Assembly (NCBI GenBank): GCA_001970855.1
Contig: LSSN01005097.1
Location: 1-19,901, forward strand
Direction: 5' to 3'
Source: Smittium culicis
Taxonomy: Eukaryota; Kickxellomycota; Harpellomycetes; Harpellales; Legeriomycetaceae
Length of the DNA stretch: 19,901 nucleotides
Part shown: positions 17,752-19,901 of the stretch, piece after piece
How positions within the stretch are numbered: position 1 is the stretch's first letter
How the letters are laid out: every line of letters begins with the position of its first letter
Notes under the pieces: generated by a model
What the model saw: only the letters and a program-made list of their open reading frames with translations
What the model was told of the DNA's origin: nothing
Databases searched by the model: none
Position numbers and translations under genes: made by a program

Positions 17752-18675
17752 TTATATGGCTTTAGCCTTTTTAAAATATTTTAAATCTTCAACATTTATA
17801 TTAGATTTTTCTGATATCCAATTTAAATAATAGTACGCATTTGCATAATAGTCTGTCATATAGTCTGCTCCGCATTTTGGGGGTTTTTTTTGTTCAAACA
17901 TATTAAATGATGCAATACCAATAATTACGTTTTTCGCTCGTTTATTATTACTTTCTATTTGTCCAAAAACAAGGGGCCCACCTGAATCCCCAGGACAAAT
18001 ACGCGAATTTTCGGGATTTGCACAGATGGTATGCTTATTATTACCAGACCAATATACATATTTTTTACAAATTTCGCTAAAACTAATATTAACGTTTACA
18101 GCCAAAATAGTTCTAGAGGAATATTCATACTTAGTCTCGCCCCATCCAAGAACCATTGCTTTAGTTTTTGAAGAAATACCACGGTTATAAATTTTTGGAA
18201 ATTTTATTCCTTTACTCTTTATGAATTCATCACTGATATTTTGATCAAGATGAATAATTCCAATATCATTTCTATAATCATCCCCATCCTTATAGTTATG
18301 GATATGCATTTTTAACGCGCTAAATTCCTTTCCACCAAATCCAAGCCAATATTTGCTCCCAACTCGAACTTTAATTTCATTATTTTTATATAATTCATTT
18401 GTATCAGTATCCAAAATGCAATGTGCAGCTGTTAAAACTACACTTGATGACAAAAGTACACCTCCACAAAGCATCTGGCATTCTTCATTTAATCTGTGAA
18501 TTGATACCATGTATGGATACTGATTAATTTTCACTTCTTTGCCATCAAAAATCCTTTTAGAAATCACACCCATGCTTCTTTCATTTATTAATTGCGTATC
18601 ATTGTTTCCTAGGGTCATACATTTTGCTATACCTAGCCCAAAAATAACAGATAGAAGATTTATATTTAGAATCAT
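17752..18675 (-). CDS. Secreted trypsin-family (S1) serine protease
   Basis: A single-exon 307-aa preproprotease, start at 18675, stop at 17752. A hydrophobic signal peptide (about 1-19) is followed by a short propeptide ending in SKR; cleavage after R41 would expose IFDG (42-45), in place of the usual IVGG. The catalytic triad is complete: H85 in LTAAHC, D137 in NDIG, S231 in CPGDSGGP. Cysteines pair as in trypsin (C70-C86, C203-C218, C227-C268), with an extra C66. The S1 pocket is unusual. The residue six before the catalytic Ser (chymotrypsin 189, Asp in trypsin) is R225; position 216 is N258 by the SxG pattern; position 226 is D275, counted back from W286-I287. Cleavage preference is therefore not predictable as trypsin-like. 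A charged C-terminal extension of about 20 residues follows the WI helix. In insect-associated fungi such proteases act on host or food protein; that role is inferred. Confidence 0.9.
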   Translation of the reverse strand: MILNINLLSVIFGLGIAKCMTLGNNDTQLINERSMGVISKRIFDGKEVKINQYPYMVSIHRLNEECQMLCGGVLLSSSVVLTAAHCILDTDTNELYKNNEIKVRVGSKYWLGFGGKEFSALKMHIHNYKDGDDYRNDIGIIHLDQNISDEFIKSKGIKFPKIYNRGISSKTKAMVLGWGETKYEYSSRTILAVNVNISFSEICKKYVYWSGNNKHTICANPENSRICPGDSGGPLVFGQIESNNKRAKNVIIGIASFNMFEQKKPPKCGADYMTDYYANAYYYLNWISEKSNINVEDLKYFKKAKAI

Positions 18676-19901
18676 TTTTTCAGCAATTAAACGTCGTTTT
18701 TAAAGCTTATTATAAAAATAATATCCCTTTAATTATAATTGCTTATAAAATTTTTGTGGTGCTTAATGATTTAAAATTTGACTAAATTTTCCCTTTTATA
18801 TATTTTTATATATTTGGCTTCAAATCATTTTTTTTAAATATTCGATAATAAACCCTTTATATCCGCATTAAATCGTTTAAAACCAAACTCATTAGAATAA
18901 TAATTATAACTGTTTTAAAATAAAAAGACTTAAGCTACAAGATTGTCAAGCGTTTATTTCATTTGAGTACTTTAGTTTGTCAAAATTATTTTTATATAGG
19001 CTAAAATAGCTAATTCGCTATCAAATTATTATTATAGCTAATGTTAAAGGAAGATCATTATAACCCAATAACTTAACCCTTCTCCCCTATATAATTAATT
19101 AAAAGATAATTTTAAAACTATGATATATATGCTTGTGAAAACATATTTCTAAGTAGCGAGAATCATTTAAACTTGATTCATTATAAAATTTTAGTATTTT
19201 TTATGCTTATAATATATAATATTTACACAATTTGATCCAAATTTCGAATGCAAGAAATCTTATTCCTTACAAATAAGTCAAGTTTATTAATACTTTAAAT
19301 TAATCAATATAATTAAACTATAATTGATTTTTTATTATTATGATTATTGACTTATGTAAATCTAACTGCTAGCATAAATCTCAAGAAAAGCTATCCAACA
19401 AATTAAAGAAAAATCAGTCAAGAGCTTATAGCTTAAGAATTTGAAAAGAATATAATGATCTTTAAAGATTTTTAATGTCTGTTTTAGAATTTTGAGTATG
19501 TTTTTATCATTTACAAGTAAAAAATATAGAAAAGTTTTGGAATATATTTTTTGTAGTTTGTATTAATATCTTTAAATCGCTGAATTAATATATATATTAT
19601 AAAGAAAGGTAAAAAAGCATATCTTTATCCACGCTCCACATTAGCTATAATTATAGTTTGTATAAAAGATAAAATAATTTTATTAAATCGCCTAAAATAG
19701 TAGGCATAAATCTATTCTAAGAGCAACCCATTAAAATTATTATGATATTTAAAACTTTGAGATAATTTATCCTTTAATTTAGGTCTAATATAATACATTG
19801 TCTTCAACGCTTACAGTCAGGTATAACTAAAAAATAATTTTCATAAAAACGAGATATAAATAATTTAGGTATTTTTAATTCGGGGTATGATTAATATACA
19901 A
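18676..19901. other. Upstream region of the protease and right flank, no gene recognised
   Basis: AT-rich DNA upstream of the S1 protease and on to the window edge. It must contain the protease promoter; TATA-like sequences are too frequent here for one to be singled out. The sequence ttaacccttctcccc at about 19076 resembles a piggyBac-type end, but no partner end is found at the family spacing. No ORF, tRNA or other RNA gene is supported. Confidence 0.5.

Noticed and set aside
19074..19270. Possible sixth TTAA element starting ttaacccttctcccc
   Set aside because: The internal landmarks of either subfamily are missing and no matching right end is found near 195 bp away.
1..19901. CRISPR array, bacterial operon signals, riboswitches, rRNA
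   Set aside because: No regularly spaced repeats or ribosomal sequence were seen; spliceosomal introns show the DNA is nuclear and eukaryotic.

Overview
The window is AT-rich nuclear DNA from a eukaryote, almost certainly a fungus. All spliced genes use GT..AG introns of 79-164 nt, the intergenic DNA is long and AT-rich, and stop codons and codon use are standard. The gene set (calcineurin A, a WAPL-type cohesin-release factor, a Bur1/CDK9 kinase and a secreted trypsin-family protease) fits an early-diverging, animal-associated fungus, such as Zoopagomycota of the Harpellales or Entomophthorales type. That placement is an inference from gene content and base composition; there is no marker that fixes the taxon.

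Layout. Positions 1-1793 hold no gene, only two small GC-rich islands and a strong hairpin. Positions 1794-2512 hold three copies of about 200-bp non-autonomous DNA elements flanked by TTAA. Positions 2758-5888 (+) encode a five-exon calcineurin A catalytic subunit (855 aa as assembled). Its calmodulin-binding and autoinhibitory segments are clear, but two near-invariant catalytic motifs are altered (GDYVNRG and RGSHE). Positions 10187-6072 (-) encode a 1371-aa single-exon WAPL-like protein, convergent with the phosphatase. Positions 11959-14365 (+) encode a seven-exon Bur1/CDK9-type kinase (581 aa as assembled) with a 7-nt first coding exon and an Arg/Asp-repeat tail. Positions 14366-16423 hold no recognisable gene. 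Two further copies of the TTAA elements lie at 16424-16619 and 17341-17538, with a doubtful small ORF between them. Positions 18675-17752 (-) encode a secreted S1 protease with an unusual specificity pocket. Positions 18676-19901 show no gene.

The genes do not form a pathway. Three are conserved housekeeping regulators: Ca2+ signalling, cohesin dynamics and transcription elongation. The fourth is a secreted enzyme. The most interesting observations are the catalytic-site substitutions in an otherwise intact calcineurin A, the piggyBac-like miniature elements on both sides of the core gene block, the remodelled protease pocket, and the 7-nt coding exon.
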